Origin: Constantimarinum furrinae
GTDB lineage: Bacteria > Bacteroidota > Bacteroidia > Flavobacteriales > Flavobacteriaceae
Reading direction: 5' to 3'
DNA length: 64,000 nucleotides
NCBI RefSeq assembly: GCF_014295415.1
Contig: NZ_CP052909.1
Span: forward strand, 620,001 to 684,000
Below the pieces are notes generated by a model. It was not told the origin of the DNA. It searched no databases and saw only the letters and a list, made by a program, of their open reading frames with translations. Both the position numbers and the translations under genes were made by a program. Within the stretch, counting starts at the first letter, position 1. Each line of letters starts with the position of its first letter. Shown here in pieces: positions 1 to 8,385 of this stretch.

Positions 1-1443
1 ACAGCGTCAGGAAGCGGCAGCTTTGCCGGAATCGGTGCAACAGCTTCAGGACAAAATGCCATCGCTCTGCAGGGAGGAAATGCCTCCGGGTTAAACAGTA
101 TTTCCATTGGATCGAACACACAAGCCCCTTCCGAAGGATCGATCGCACTGGGAGACGGTAGCACCGTAGGCTCATCATCAAACTACGGTAACAGCATCGG
201 ATTCTTAAATAGCGTATCGGCAGCTTATGGAACCGCCATTGGATACGAAAACGCAGCTTCAGGAGAACGAAGTTTTGCCTTTGGTGCCAATGCTATCGCA
301 TCGGGGATCGCGGCAACAGCTTTCAATAATTCAACAGCGTCAGGAAACGGCAGCTTTGCCGGAATCGGTGCAACAGCTTCAGGACAAAATGCCATCGCCC
401 TGCAGGGAGGAAATGCCTCCGGGCTAAACAGTATTTCCATTGGATCGAACACACAAGCCCCTTCCGAAGGATCGATCGCACTGGGAGACGGTAGCACCGT
501 AGGCTCATCTTCAAACTACGGTAACAGCATCGGATTCTTAAACAGCGTATCGGCAGCTTATGGAACCGCCATTGGATACGAAAACGCAGCTTCAGGAGAA
601 CGAAGTTTTGCCTTTGGTGCCAATGCTATCGCATCGGGGATCGCGGCAACAGCTTTCAATAATTCAACAGCGTCAGGAAACGGCAGCTTTGCCGGAATCG
701 GTGCAACAGCTTCAGGACAAAATGCCATCGCCCTGCAGGGAGGAAATGCCTCCGGGCTAAACAGTATTTCCATTGGATCGAACACACAAGCCCCTTCCGA
801 AGGATCGATCGCACTGGGAGACGGTAGCACCGTAGGCTCATCTTCAAACTACGGTAACAGCATCGGATTCTTAAACAGCGTATCGGCAGCTTATGGAACC
901 GCCATTGGATACGAAAACGCAGCTTCAGGAGAACGAAGTTTTGCCTTTGGTGCCAATGCTATCGCATCGGGGATCGCGGCAACAGCTTTCAATAATTCAA
1001 CAGCGTCAGGAAGCGGCAGCTTTGCCGGAATCGGAGCAACAGCTTCAGGACAAAATGCCATCGCCCTGCAGGGAGGAAATGCCTCCGGGCTAAACAGTAT
1101 TTCCATTGGATCGAACACACAAGCCCCTTCCGAAGGATCGATCGCACTGGGAGACGGTAGTACCGTAGGCACATCATCAAACTACGGTAACAGCATCGGA
1201 TTCTTAAATAGCGTATCGGCAGCTTATGGAACCGCCATTGGATACGAAAACGCAGCTTCAGGAGAACGAAGTTTTGCCTTTGGTGCCAATGCTATCGCAT
1301 CGGGGATCGCGGCAACAGCTTTCAATAATTCAACAGCGTCAGGAAACGGCAGCTTTGCCGGAATCGGTGCAACAGCTTCAGGACAAAATGCCATCGCTCT
1401 GCAGGGAGGAAATGCCTCCGGGCTAAACAGTATTTCCATTGGA
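1..1443 (+). repeat. 333-bp in-frame tandem repeats (4.3 copies in window)
   Basis: Units run 1-333, 334-666, 667-999, 1000-1332 and a partial copy 1333-1443. They differ at only a few bases each, for example AGC/AAC near the unit start, CTC/CTG-type silent changes, and TCATCA/TCATCT. The array continues leftward out of the window, so the true copy number cannot be seen and may be collapsed in a short-read assembly. Confidence 0.95.
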
Positions 1444-2124
1444 GCAGATACTGAAGCTTCGGGAGAAAGTGCTATAGCTATTGGCGACAATTTGGAAGCT
1501 CTTTCTTTTAGAGAGACCGTTCTTGGATTTAATTCGGTAGTTTATGTTCCAAGCAGTACCACCACTAGCAATGCCAATGACAGATTATTTGTGATTGGAA
1601 ATGGAGATGCGACCTTAAGTATTCCTTCTACAAATAATGCGTTTACTATTCTAAAAGATGGCCGTACAGGTATTATGCGTATCCCAACGACCAATATGTT
1701 GGAGATAGAAGGAAATGCCTCTAAATCGACTGCCGGTGATTGGCTCGCAAACAGTGATAAAAGATTGAAGAAGAATATAGAAACTTTCAACGAAGAGGAA
1801 GCACTTAATAAACTAATGCAGCTAAGAGGAGTGACCTATGTATGGGATGATAATAAAACCGGAAGCAAACGTCCAAATGGAATTCAGTATGGATTTATAG
1901 CACAGGAAATTGAGGAAGTATTTCCCGAAAATGTGGCCATGGATAATCTGGGGTATTATCAAACTTCCTACGGCACTTATGATGCCATGTATGTACAGTC
2001 AATAAAGGCATTAAACAGTAAAATAGAACACCTGGAGGAAGAAAATTTAGAATTAAAGGAACAAATAAAAAAAATATACGAACTGCTTAAAACCCAACAA
2101 GAATCAACAGCTAACGGCAATTAA
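1..2124 (+). CDS. Repeat adhesin/fiber protein with C-terminal S74 chaperone domain (5' truncated by window edge)
   Basis: The frame is open from base 1 to the stop at 2122-2124, giving 707 visible residues; the start lies outside the window. Residues 1 to about 481 are four full and one partial copy of a 111-residue unit rich in Gly, Ala, Ser and Asn, with the A-x-G-x-x-A/S-x-A-x-G pattern of YadA-type head repeats (trimeric beta-roll). After a non-repeated linker comes an S74 intramolecular chaperone domain starting at S585-D-K587-R-L-K-K. In the endosialidase family this Ser/Lys dyad cleaves the chaperone off after trimerisation. The tail (about 665-705) is a predicted coiled coil. Likely a secreted, trimeric surface fiber; the ligand is unknown. 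The stop overlaps the stop of the convergent next gene. Confidence 0.88.
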   Translation, partial: TASGSGSFAGIGATASGQNAIALQGGNASGLNSISIGSNTQAPSEGSIALGDGSTVGSSSNYGNSIGFLNSVSAAYGTAIGYENAASGERSFAFGANAIASGIAATAFNNSTASGNGSFAGIGATASGQNAIALQGGNASGLNSISIGSNTQAPSEGSIALGDGSTVGSSSNYGNSIGFLNSVSAAYGTAIGYENAASGERSFAFGANAIASGIAATAFNNSTASGNGSFAGIGATASGQNAIALQGGNASGLNSISIGSNTQAPSEGSIALGDGSTVGSSSNYGNSIGFLNSVSAAYGTAIGYENAASGERSFAFGANAIASGIAATAFNNSTASGSGSFAGIGATASGQNAIALQGGNASGLNSISIGSNTQAPSEGSIALGDGSTVGTSSNYGNSIGFLNSVSAAYGTAIGYENAASGERSFAFGANAIASGIAATAFNNSTASGNGSFAGIGATASGQNAIALQGGNASGLNSISIGADTEASGESAIAIGDNLEALSFRETVLGFNSVVYVPSSTTTSNANDRLFVIGNGDATLSIPSTNNAFTILKDGRTGIMRIPTTNMLEIEGNASKSTAGDWLANSDKRLKKNIETFNEEEALNKLMQLRGVTYVWDDNKTGSKRPNGIQYGFIAQEIEEVFPENVAMDNLGYYQTSYGTYDAMYVQSIKALNSKIEHLEEENLELKEQIKKIYELLKTQQESTANGN

Positions 2125-2645
2125 TCACTCAATTCGACAAGTTTTTGCAAAGTTCGGAAGTTGCGAGTAGTAGCAGTGACCTTTAGTTTTTTCTCAAAGA
2201 AGTTGTTGTTTAATTTCGATTTGCCGGGATCCACAGCAGAATAAAAATAGATACATTTTGGGGACAGAACGAACTCTTCATCTTGAAACTGAAATGTTTT
2301 TAACCGTTCTATATCTTCTTTTACAGGCTGTTTAAACAATAACATAAAATAGGCCGATTCTTTTTTTTCCTTCGGAAATGGACATTCGTCCAATATGGCT
2401 TTTATTTCATCTGAAGTTTTTACCAAAACCGGCACATCCCAGCCATACGCTTCTTCTATGGCTTCAGAAATACGTTTATCATGTTCTGTATCGCTTTCAG
2501 AAGAAAACACCATATTCCCACTTTGGATATAACTAGCAACCTCGCTGTACCCGATACGTTCAAAAAGCGCTCTCAAATCCTTCATTAGAATTTTTTTGTG
2601 ACCTCCAACGTTGATACCACGTAATAGAGCAATATATGTTTTCAT
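2121..2645 (-). CDS. DUF1697 family protein
   Basis: The 174-residue product starts M-K-T-Y-I-A-L-L-R-G-I-N-V-G-G, the signature start of DUF1697 proteins, which are small cytosolic alpha/beta proteins of unknown function. The central S-G-N-M-V-F block and the F-K-Q-P region also fit the family. I chose the start at 2645 rather than a 16-residue longer frame because it begins at the family's usual N-terminus and its ATG overlaps the upstream TGA in an ATGA junction, implying translational coupling to the flavoprotein gene. Its stop overlaps the convergent adhesin stop. No catalytic motif is known to me. Confidence 0.9.
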   Translation of the reverse strand: MKTYIALLRGINVGGHKKILMKDLRALFERIGYSEVASYIQSGNMVFSSESDTEHDKRISEAIEEAYGWDVPVLVKTSDEIKAILDECPFPKEKKESAYFMLLFKQPVKEDIERLKTFQFQDEEFVLSPKCIYFYSAVDPGKSKLNNNFFEKKLKVTATTRNFRTLQKLVELSD

Positions 2646-3877
2646 AATTCTTCCTGAGCCAATGCATGTGCCACCATATACCCGCCGGTCCATGCATTCT
2701 GAAAATTGAAACCACCGGTGATGGCATCTATATTAAGTACTTCTCCGGCAAAATACAGATTTTTATGTAGTTTACTTTCAAAGGTTTTAAAATTTACTTC
2801 CTTCAGTTCAACACCACCTGCCGTAACGAATTCTTCTTTAAAGGTACTCTTTCCAACCACCTTGAATTCGGCTTCTGTTAGCTGTTTGCTCAATAACTTT
2901 AGTTCAGCCGAAGTAACATCGGCCCATTTCATAGTTTCTTCTATTCCCGACGCGTGAACCAAGCTTTGCCACAACCGTTTTGGTAAGTCAAAATGCGGGC
3001 GTTTGCTTACTGTTTTCCTTCCAAATTGTTGTTTAGCCGTTTTTAGATACTCCAAAGCTTCATCCTTGGAAGCCATTTCCATCCAATTGACCTTTATTGT
3101 GAACTGATAATCCAATTTATTGAGTATTCGGGCTCCCCAGGCCGATAGCTTTAGTATGGCAGGGCCACTCATGCCCCAATGCGTAATTAACAGGGGACCA
3201 TCACTTTCCAGCACCACTTTACCCCTATGATCCATCACTGAAACAGAGGCACTTGTAGACAGTCCCGGCAGATCTTTGATTCGCTCATCATCAATATTAA
3301 AAGTAAACAAGGAAGGAACCGGAGTTACCATAGAATGTCCCAGTCGTTCAAGTATTCCCCAAACTTTAGTATTACTCCCGGATGCCACCACCAGTTTTGT
3401 CGCTTCAAAAGTTCCCTCACTCGTAATTAACGACCATGTATCGTTCTCTTTTTTAATGTTTTTTACGGAATGTCCTTTTAACACTGAAACTCCAAGCCTT
3501 TGTGCTTCACTTTCAAAACAATCGATAATGGTTTGTGAGGAATCGGAAGCCGGAAAGATTCTTCCGTCTTCTTCAGTTTTCAATTCGATTCCGCGATTAG
3601 AGAACCATGCTATGGTATCACCCGTCATAAAGGTATGAAACGGCCCCAAAAGCTCTTTTTCTCCTCGTGGATAGTTTTGGGATAATTCCTTCGGAATAAA
3701 TTGTGCATGAGTAACATTACAGCGACCGCCTCCCGACACTCTTACCTTGGTGAGTACTTCTTTTCCTCTTTCTAAAATGGCTATTGATACATTCGGATTT
3801 AGTTCAGCCGTATTTATCGCGGTAAAGAACCCGGCCGCACCGCCGCCAATTATGAGTATGTCGAAATTGTTAAGCAC
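2642..3877 (-). CDS. HI0933/YhiN-family flavoprotein (NAD(P)/FAD-dependent oxidoreductase)
   Basis: 411 residues, the usual length for the HI0933-like family. The Rossmann FAD motif G11-G-G-A-A-G16 follows a hydrophobic first strand, with the acidic strand end I-L-E-R about 20 residues later. V-S-G-G-G-R-C-N-V-T-H (about 48-58) is the family hallmark, and the C-terminal block with F-A-G-E-V-L-N-I-D-A-I-T-G-G-F-N-F-Q is the second FAD contact. Cytosolic. The substrate is not established for most members; BaiN-type bile acid or aminoacetone oxidase labels in databases are extrapolations. It forms an operon with the DUF1697 gene through a 4-bp ATGA overlap. Confidence 0.92.
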   Translation of the reverse strand: MLNNFDILIIGGGAAGFFTAINTAELNPNVSIAILERGKEVLTKVRVSGGGRCNVTHAQFIPKELSQNYPRGEKELLGPFHTFMTGDTIAWFSNRGIELKTEEDGRIFPASDSSQTIIDCFESEAQRLGVSVLKGHSVKNIKKENDTWSLITSEGTFEATKLVVASGSNTKVWGILERLGHSMVTPVPSLFTFNIDDERIKDLPGLSTSASVSVMDHRGKVVLESDGPLLITHWGMSGPAILKLSAWGARILNKLDYQFTIKVNWMEMASKDEALEYLKTAKQQFGRKTVSKRPHFDLPKRLWQSLVHASGIEETMKWADVTSAELKLLSKQLTEAEFKVVGKSTFKEEFVTAGGVELKEVNFKTFESKLHKNLYFAGEVLNIDAITGGFNFQNAWTGGYMVAHALAQEEL

Positions 3878-3926
3878 ATGTCAAAATTAGAGAATATTCT
3901 ATGAGAATATAGTAATTTTAGGGAAT

Positions 3927-4961
3927 ATGATATTGTATATCCTCATTGTAATTTTTACAGTCTCTGCGTATTTCCCCGCTACCGGGAATCCGCATTGGTT
4001 TTTCAGAACACCCGATTTTATTCGTTTGCAAACCATTGCAATTCAGTTGGCTTTAATAGTACTGTTCTTTCTGTTCGAATCCCGTTATTCTACGTTCAGT
4101 ATTATCCTAATTATATCACTGGTGGCTACGACAGTGTATCAGATCGTCAAGGTATTTCCATATAGCTCCTTGTATCCAAGAAAAAAACCGGACTTTCCGA
4201 GTAAGGGTACACTCAGTATTTTGGCAGGCAATGTGCTGCAGACCAATACGGAGTATCATAAATTTAAGGCACTTGTTAAGCAATACGATCCGGATCTGGT
4301 TCTCACAATGGAATCGAACAGTGATTGGGAAAAAGCACTACAAAGCATTGAAAAGGACTACCCTTTTACGGTGAAGATCGCAAAGGAAAATTTTTATGGG
4401 ATGCATTTGTATTCGAAAAAAGAGCTCTTTGATGTAGAAGTGAATTATCATGTTGAAGAAGGTGTTCCGTCTATCTATTTTAAGTATCAAATAACCGATA
4501 CCAAAAAAGTATTCTTTGCTTGTTTACATCCCGCACCTCCCAGTCCAACTGAGAACGATACTTCCAAAGAACGCGATGCCGAACTGATGATCGTTGGGAA
4601 ATACCTCAGGGATATCGCTCTCCCCACGGTTGTTTGCGGTGATATGAACGATGTGGTTTGGTCCAGAACCACGAGATTGTTCAAAAAAATGACGGGAATG
4701 ATAGACCCCAGGATAGGCAGGGGATTTTTTCCTACCTATCATGCCGACTATTGGTTTTTAAGATTCCCGTTGGATCATCTTTTTCATACCAAAGATCTCT
4801 TTGTTGGAAAAATGGTCCGAACTCCCCATTTTGGGAGCGATCATTTTGCGATGTATTATGAAATTAAACTAAAAACTAAAAAAACGAACACCAGAAAACC
4901 AAAATTGAACGGGGAAGAAAAAGAAGAGATTGAAGAATTAATAGAGAAATCAGATTCTTAA
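3927..4961 (+). CDS. Membrane-anchored endonuclease/exonuclease/phosphatase (EEP) family protein
   Basis: 344 residues. The first ~80 form two to three hydrophobic segments, then an EEP fold carries the metal and catalytic motifs in order: G-N-V-L-Q-T-N, the acidic M-E-S-N-S-D, C-L-H-P-A-P, C-G-D-M-N-D-V-V-W, D-H-L-F and the terminal G-S-D-H-F. This matches the EEP subgroup with N-terminal helices found in many bacteria, probably a periplasmic phosphodiesterase or phosphatase; the substrate cannot be read. The C-terminus is a highly charged Lys/Glu tail. The divergent flavoprotein gene starts 49 bp upstream. Confidence 0.88.
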   Translation: MILYILIVIFTVSAYFPATGNPHWFFRTPDFIRLQTIAIQLALIVLFFLFESRYSTFSIILIISLVATTVYQIVKVFPYSSLYPRKKPDFPSKGTLSILAGNVLQTNTEYHKFKALVKQYDPDLVLTMESNSDWEKALQSIEKDYPFTVKIAKENFYGMHLYSKKELFDVEVNYHVEEGVPSIYFKYQITDTKKVFFACLHPAPPSPTENDTSKERDAELMIVGKYLRDIALPTVVCGDMNDVVWSRTTRLFKKMTGMIDPRIGRGFFPTYHADYWFLRFPLDHLFHTKDLFVGKMVRTPHFGSDHFAMYYEIKLKTKKTNTRKPKLNGEEKEEIEELIEKSDS

Positions 4962-5097
4962 AATGCTAAATTAATAACAGTCATTAAAGCTAGAAAGAAT
5001 AAGTAAAATTATTGGTGCGGTGATAGAGCAAATACATTCTGAATTGTTATATTAACGCCTTCAAATCTGTTAAATCGATAGGAGAGCTGTAGTATAT

Positions 5098-6564
5098 ATG
5101 AAAAGTATTCTGAAGAAGTACCTCGGGTATTTTATCTTAGCGATACTCGTAATCACGCCACTTTTTCTTTACATAGATGTAATTCCCATTCGTAATTATG
5201 ACGAATCGAGAAATGCGATGAATGCCTTCGAAATGTTAAAGAATGGCAATTGGCTGGTTACCTACTTTGAAGGAAAGCCGGATATGTGGAATACCAAACC
5301 TCCGTTGCTCATTTGGATACAAACTATAAGTTTTTCGCTATTTGGAGTTAACGAATTCGCATTTCGGTTGCCATCCGCACTTGCCGCTGTAGGCACATGT
5401 GCAGCGTTGGTTTACATTTCCGAAAAGTATTTAAGATCTTTTTGGTATGGCGCCATTGCCGTACTTGTATTAATTACCATGGGAGGCTATATGGGCTATC
5501 ACGGAGCTCGTTTCGGTGAATTCGACGCCTTACTTACGATGTTCACTACGCTTAGCGGACTTTCATTCTTTGCATTTATCCAGAACAAGAAGAGAAAATA
5601 TTTGTATTTTTTCTTTATTTTCCTCACGCTGGGCTGCCTAACAAAAGGAGTCGCCGGATTACTTTTTGCGCCGGCTTATGTAGTATATCTCATTTATAAA
5701 AAGGAATTTATTTCGCTGCTAAAAAACAAGCACTTTTACTTTGGATTGGGAATCTTTATTTTAATTATCGGAGGTTTTTATCTGTTGAGAGAACTTTATA
5801 ATCCGGGCTACCTCGAGGCGGTCTGGAATAATGAATTAGGCGGACGCTATGCCAGTAAATTACAAAAATCAAGGCCGCACATTTTTTATTTTGAAAGATT
5901 CAGAGATCTCGATATGAAATATTGGTTTTTGTGGATCCCGTGTGGCATTGTAGCCGGAATGCTCACCAAGAATAGAATGCTTCAGAATTTTACAATCTTT
6001 AGCTCCATTATGGCTGTTTCTCATTTTCTCATAATTTCGCTTTCCAAAAATAAATTACATTGGTATGCTTTTCCTGAAGTCCCTTATTTTGCATTGATCG
6101 TGGCCACTCTAATTTATTTGATCTTTAGATTGCTTATAAATGTAGGGGATGAACGCCAGAAAAAAATTATAAAACTGGTCCCGTACGGCTTTATCCTTTT
6201 TCTATTTCTTAGTCCCTATACACAGATTCTAAAGGATGTTAAGAGAAATCTGAATGAAGATTCCCCAACAGAACGAAATTACCAAATGAGCTATTACCTT
6301 AGGGAAGCTTCAGAAAAACCTGAAGAACTCAATGGATATAAGGTACTAATCAAAGGCTATCGCCCTGAGACAAAGTTTTATATTGCGAAACTGAAAGATC
6401 AAGGGGCAGATATAGAACAAAAAGACTGGAAAAAACTGAAGTCAGGAGACAAAGTACTCACCTATCAAAAGGAAATAAAGAATTATCTTGCTGAAAATTA
6501 TAAGATGTCAACCTTAGGAGAAAGTAAGAACGTAGTTAAATACAAGATTCATGGACCCAAATAA
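5098..6564 (+). CDS. GT39/ArnT-like membrane glycosyltransferase
   Basis: 488 residues with about ten hydrophobic segments. After the first helix comes N-Y-D35-E36-S-R, the conserved acidic pair of the protein-mannosyltransferase/ArnT group (PMT_2), then W-N-T-K-P-P-L-L-I-W and F-R-L-P-S-A, also family hallmarks. These enzymes take a sugar from a polyprenyl-phosphate donor on the outer face of the inner membrane and move it to lipid A, another lipid or a protein. The C-terminal ~100 residues are a soluble domain. It overlaps the next gene, a polyprenyl-phosphate sugar synthase type GT2, or ends just before it, which fits donor synthesis plus transfer. Confidence 0.88.
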   Translation: MKSILKKYLGYFILAILVITPLFLYIDVIPIRNYDESRNAMNAFEMLKNGNWLVTYFEGKPDMWNTKPPLLIWIQTISFSLFGVNEFAFRLPSALAAVGTCAALVYISEKYLRSFWYGAIAVLVLITMGGYMGYHGARFGEFDALLTMFTTLSGLSFFAFIQNKKRKYLYFFFIFLTLGCLTKGVAGLLFAPAYVVYLIYKKEFISLLKNKHFYFGLGIFILIIGGFYLLRELYNPGYLEAVWNNELGGRYASKLQKSRPHIFYFERFRDLDMKYWFLWIPCGIVAGMLTKNRMLQNFTIFSSIMAVSHFLIISLSKNKLHWYAFPEVPYFALIVATLIYLIFRLLINVGDERQKKIIKLVPYGFILFLFLSPYTQILKDVKRNLNEDSPTERNYQMSYYLREASEKPEELNGYKVLIKGYRPETKFYIAKLKDQGADIEQKDWKKLKSGDKVLTYQKEIKNYLAENYKMSTLGESKNVVKYKIHGPK

Positions 6565-6565
6565 T

Positions 6566-7495
6566 ATGAAAACACTGTCTATAGTGATTCCTATATTTAA
6601 TGAAGAGCAGATCATTCCGGAGTTGTATGAAAGGCTAAAAAATGCTGCATCGCAAATTACTGATGACTACGAATTTATCTTTGTAAATGACGGTAGCAAG
6701 GATGCATCCTTAATACAGCTTATGCGTCTTACCGAATCAGACCCTAGATCATTTTTTATAAACTTTAGTAGAAATTTTGGTCATCAGATAGCGGTCACCG
6801 CAGGGCTCGATCATTGTCGAGGTAAGGCCGTGGTCATTATCGACGGCGACCTTCAGGATCCCCCCGAACTTATACCCGAATTGTACAAAAAATACAAGGA
6901 GGGATTCGAAGTTATCTACGCCCGCAGAGAAAAAAGAAAAGGAGAAGGTGTCTTTAAAAAAGTGACTGCTAAACTATTCTACCGTATCCTTAGAAAGCTA
7001 ACCAATGTTGATATTCCTGTAGATACCGGAGATTTCCGACTGATAGATCAAAAGGTAGTTCGGTATTTAAAAATGATGCCGGAACAGAATAAATTCCTCC
7101 GAGGACAGATCGCCTGGTTAGGATTCAAACAATCTGAAGTCTTATTTAACCGAGATAAACGTAAATTCGGAAAAACAGGCTACTCCTTCAGCAAGATGCT
7201 TTCCTTTGCCATAGATGGAATTACAGGATTCTCTAATGTACCACTTGCCTCAGTGACCAAGATCGGATTTATTATTTCCGGTGCCGCCTTTTTTATTATC
7301 CTCTATGCGATCTTCGCGCATTACGTCCTGGAACAAACGGTGACCGGCTGGACCAGTTTGATCATCAGTTCCCTGTTTATTGGTGGTATTCAACTTGTTT
7401 CCATCGGTATTATAGGTGAGTATATTGGACGAATCAATAACAATGTCCAAAATCGTCCATTATACATCATCGACAAAACGAATATTACTGATTAA
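6566..7495 (+). CDS. GT2 polyprenyl-phosphate glycosyltransferase (DPM1/GtrB-like)
   Basis: 309 residues from the chosen start. The N-terminal GT-A domain begins L-S-I-V-I-P-I-F-N-E-E and holds N-D-G-S-K-D-A-S and D-G-D-L-Q-D-P-P-E-L (nucleotide-sugar and metal binding). The region after the catalytic part reads N-K-F-L-R-G-Q-I-A-W, typical of dolichol/undecaprenyl-phosphate hexosyltransferases, and two C-terminal membrane helices follow. A longer start at 6551 adds five residues and overlaps the GT39 gene by 14 bp; the start at 6566 lies 1 bp after that stop and matches relatives better. It probably makes the lipid-linked sugar used by the upstream GT39. Confidence 0.92.
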   Translation: MKTLSIVIPIFNEEQIIPELYERLKNAASQITDDYEFIFVNDGSKDASLIQLMRLTESDPRSFFINFSRNFGHQIAVTAGLDHCRGKAVVIIDGDLQDPPELIPELYKKYKEGFEVIYARREKRKGEGVFKKVTAKLFYRILRKLTNVDIPVDTGDFRLIDQKVVRYLKMMPEQNKFLRGQIAWLGFKQSEVLFNRDKRKFGKTGYSFSKMLSFAIDGITGFSNVPLASVTKIGFIISGAAFFIILYAIFAHYVLEQTVTGWTSLIISSLFIGGIQLVSIGIIGEYIGRINNNVQNRPLYIIDKTNITD

Positions 7496-7599
7496 AGTTT
7501 CTTCAGCAACCCCTAATTCAACGTATACAAATACGACCTGAAAAACCTGACTGTTTTTTTTGTAACTTTCTGACACCTAATCAATAAAACACTTTAATT

Positions 7600-8013
7600 A
7601 TGTTTACAAAAGCAAACATTGTTAGTACTTTGGTCACTGCCGTTTGGGGTTTTGGTGGCGGTTATTTACTATGGGGAATTCTTGGAGATCCCTTATTGTC
7701 AGATCATCTGGGATCTGCCACCGGGGTGATGCGGGAAATGCCCGATATGTTTCATCTCGTTCTGGGATGTATCATTCAGGCTTTCGCCTTTTCAACCATC
7801 TACGGAAGGTGGGCAAACAGTGAATACGGCATGGGCACCGGAATAACCTTTGGCTTCTGGGTTGCCATTTTAATGGGGCTTGGAGAAGGGCTCATCGATT
7901 ATGCTACCAGCAATATCATCGATATGAGCGGTACATTCATCAACTTCGGGATCTATTTGGTATTCTTCCTGGTCACAGGATTACTCGCCGGACTTGTTTA
8001 CAAAAAGGTTTAA
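7600..8013 (+). CDS. Small integral membrane protein, function unknown
   Basis: 137 residues with four predicted membrane segments (about 8-28, 50-68, 80-100, 113-135), separated by short loops that include a G-x-x-x-G-rich first helix. I do not recognise the family and see no catalytic motif. A TAACTTTC sequence about 35 bp upstream resembles the group's -7 box, and a clear hairpin terminator follows the gene, so it is probably transcribed alone. Confidence 0.75.
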   Translation: MFTKANIVSTLVTAVWGFGGGYLLWGILGDPLLSDHLGSATGVMREMPDMFHLVLGCIIQAFAFSTIYGRWANSEYGMGTGITFGFWVAILMGLGEGLIDYATSNIIDMSGTFINFGIYLVFFLVTGLLAGLVYKKV

Positions 8014-8034
8014 GTCCATCTGAACAACCCATAA

Positions 8035-8064
8035 AAAAGCTTCGGTTATAGACTGAAGCTTTTC
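8035..8064 (+). terminator. Rho-independent-type terminator after the small membrane protein gene
   Basis: Nine-base stem AAAAGCTTC / GAAGCTTTT with an 11-base loop, 21 bp after the stop at 8013 and followed by a T-rich tract. Confidence 0.75.
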
Positions 8065-8164
8065 TTGTTTCTAAAGGTACAATGAATTCCTCCTACGCAT
8101 TACTTTAATGGATAAACCCCACCGTTCACGCCTCCCATATTTATGTATTTGACTCCTCCTAGAG

Positions 8165-8204
8165 CAAAAAAAAAAGACCTCAACAATTAGTTGAAGTCTT
8201 TTTG
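8165..8204 (-). terminator. Terminator downstream of tRNA-Leu
   Basis: On the minus strand a stem AAAAAGACTTCAAC / GTTGAGGTCTTTTT (one mismatch, loop TAATT) begins right after the tRNA 3' end and runs into a T tract, the complement of the A run at 8166-8175. It could work in both directions. Confidence 0.8.
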
Positions 8205-8286
8205 TGCGGGCGGGGAGACTCGAACTCCCACGCCGTGAAGCACTAGATCCTAAGTCTAGCATGTCTACCAATTCCATCACGCCCGC
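8205..8286 (-). tRNA. tRNA-Leu (anticodon UAG)
   Basis: Minus strand, 82 nt. The acceptor stem GCGGGCG pairs with CGCCCGC, with discriminator A (8205). The anticodon stem CTAGA/TCTAG encloses the loop CTTAGGA, giving anticodon TAG. The long variable arm (TGCTTCACGGCG) is the class II form expected for Leu, and the T arm carries GTTCGAGTC. CCA is not encoded. Confidence 0.95.
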
Positions 8287-8296
8287 AAAGGGACGG

Positions 8297-8330
8297 CAAA
8301 TATAAAGAACAATTTTTATTTACACGCAAA
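8297..8330 (-). promoter_or_regulatory. Bacteroidota-type promoter for tRNA-Leu
   Basis: On the minus strand, TTTG (8330-8327) is 22 bp before TATATTTG (8304-8297), matching the TTTG/TAnnTTTG consensus of the Bacteroidota primary sigma factor. The expected start of transcription is a few bases before the tRNA 5' end. Confidence 0.7.
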
Positions 8331-8385
8331 CTTTCTTTTAAAAAATCCACTTTTTGTACCTTCGTGAATCTTCAAAATAATTTAA

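Noticed and set aside
225-1490. Open frames of 60-93 codons repeated every 333 bp on both strands.
   Set aside because: They are shadows of the fiber repeat frame; the plus frame 1 is open from base 1 and carries recognisable head repeats and the S74 domain.
8071-8280. A minus-strand open frame of 69 codons.
   Set aside because: It covers the tRNA-Leu and its terminator.
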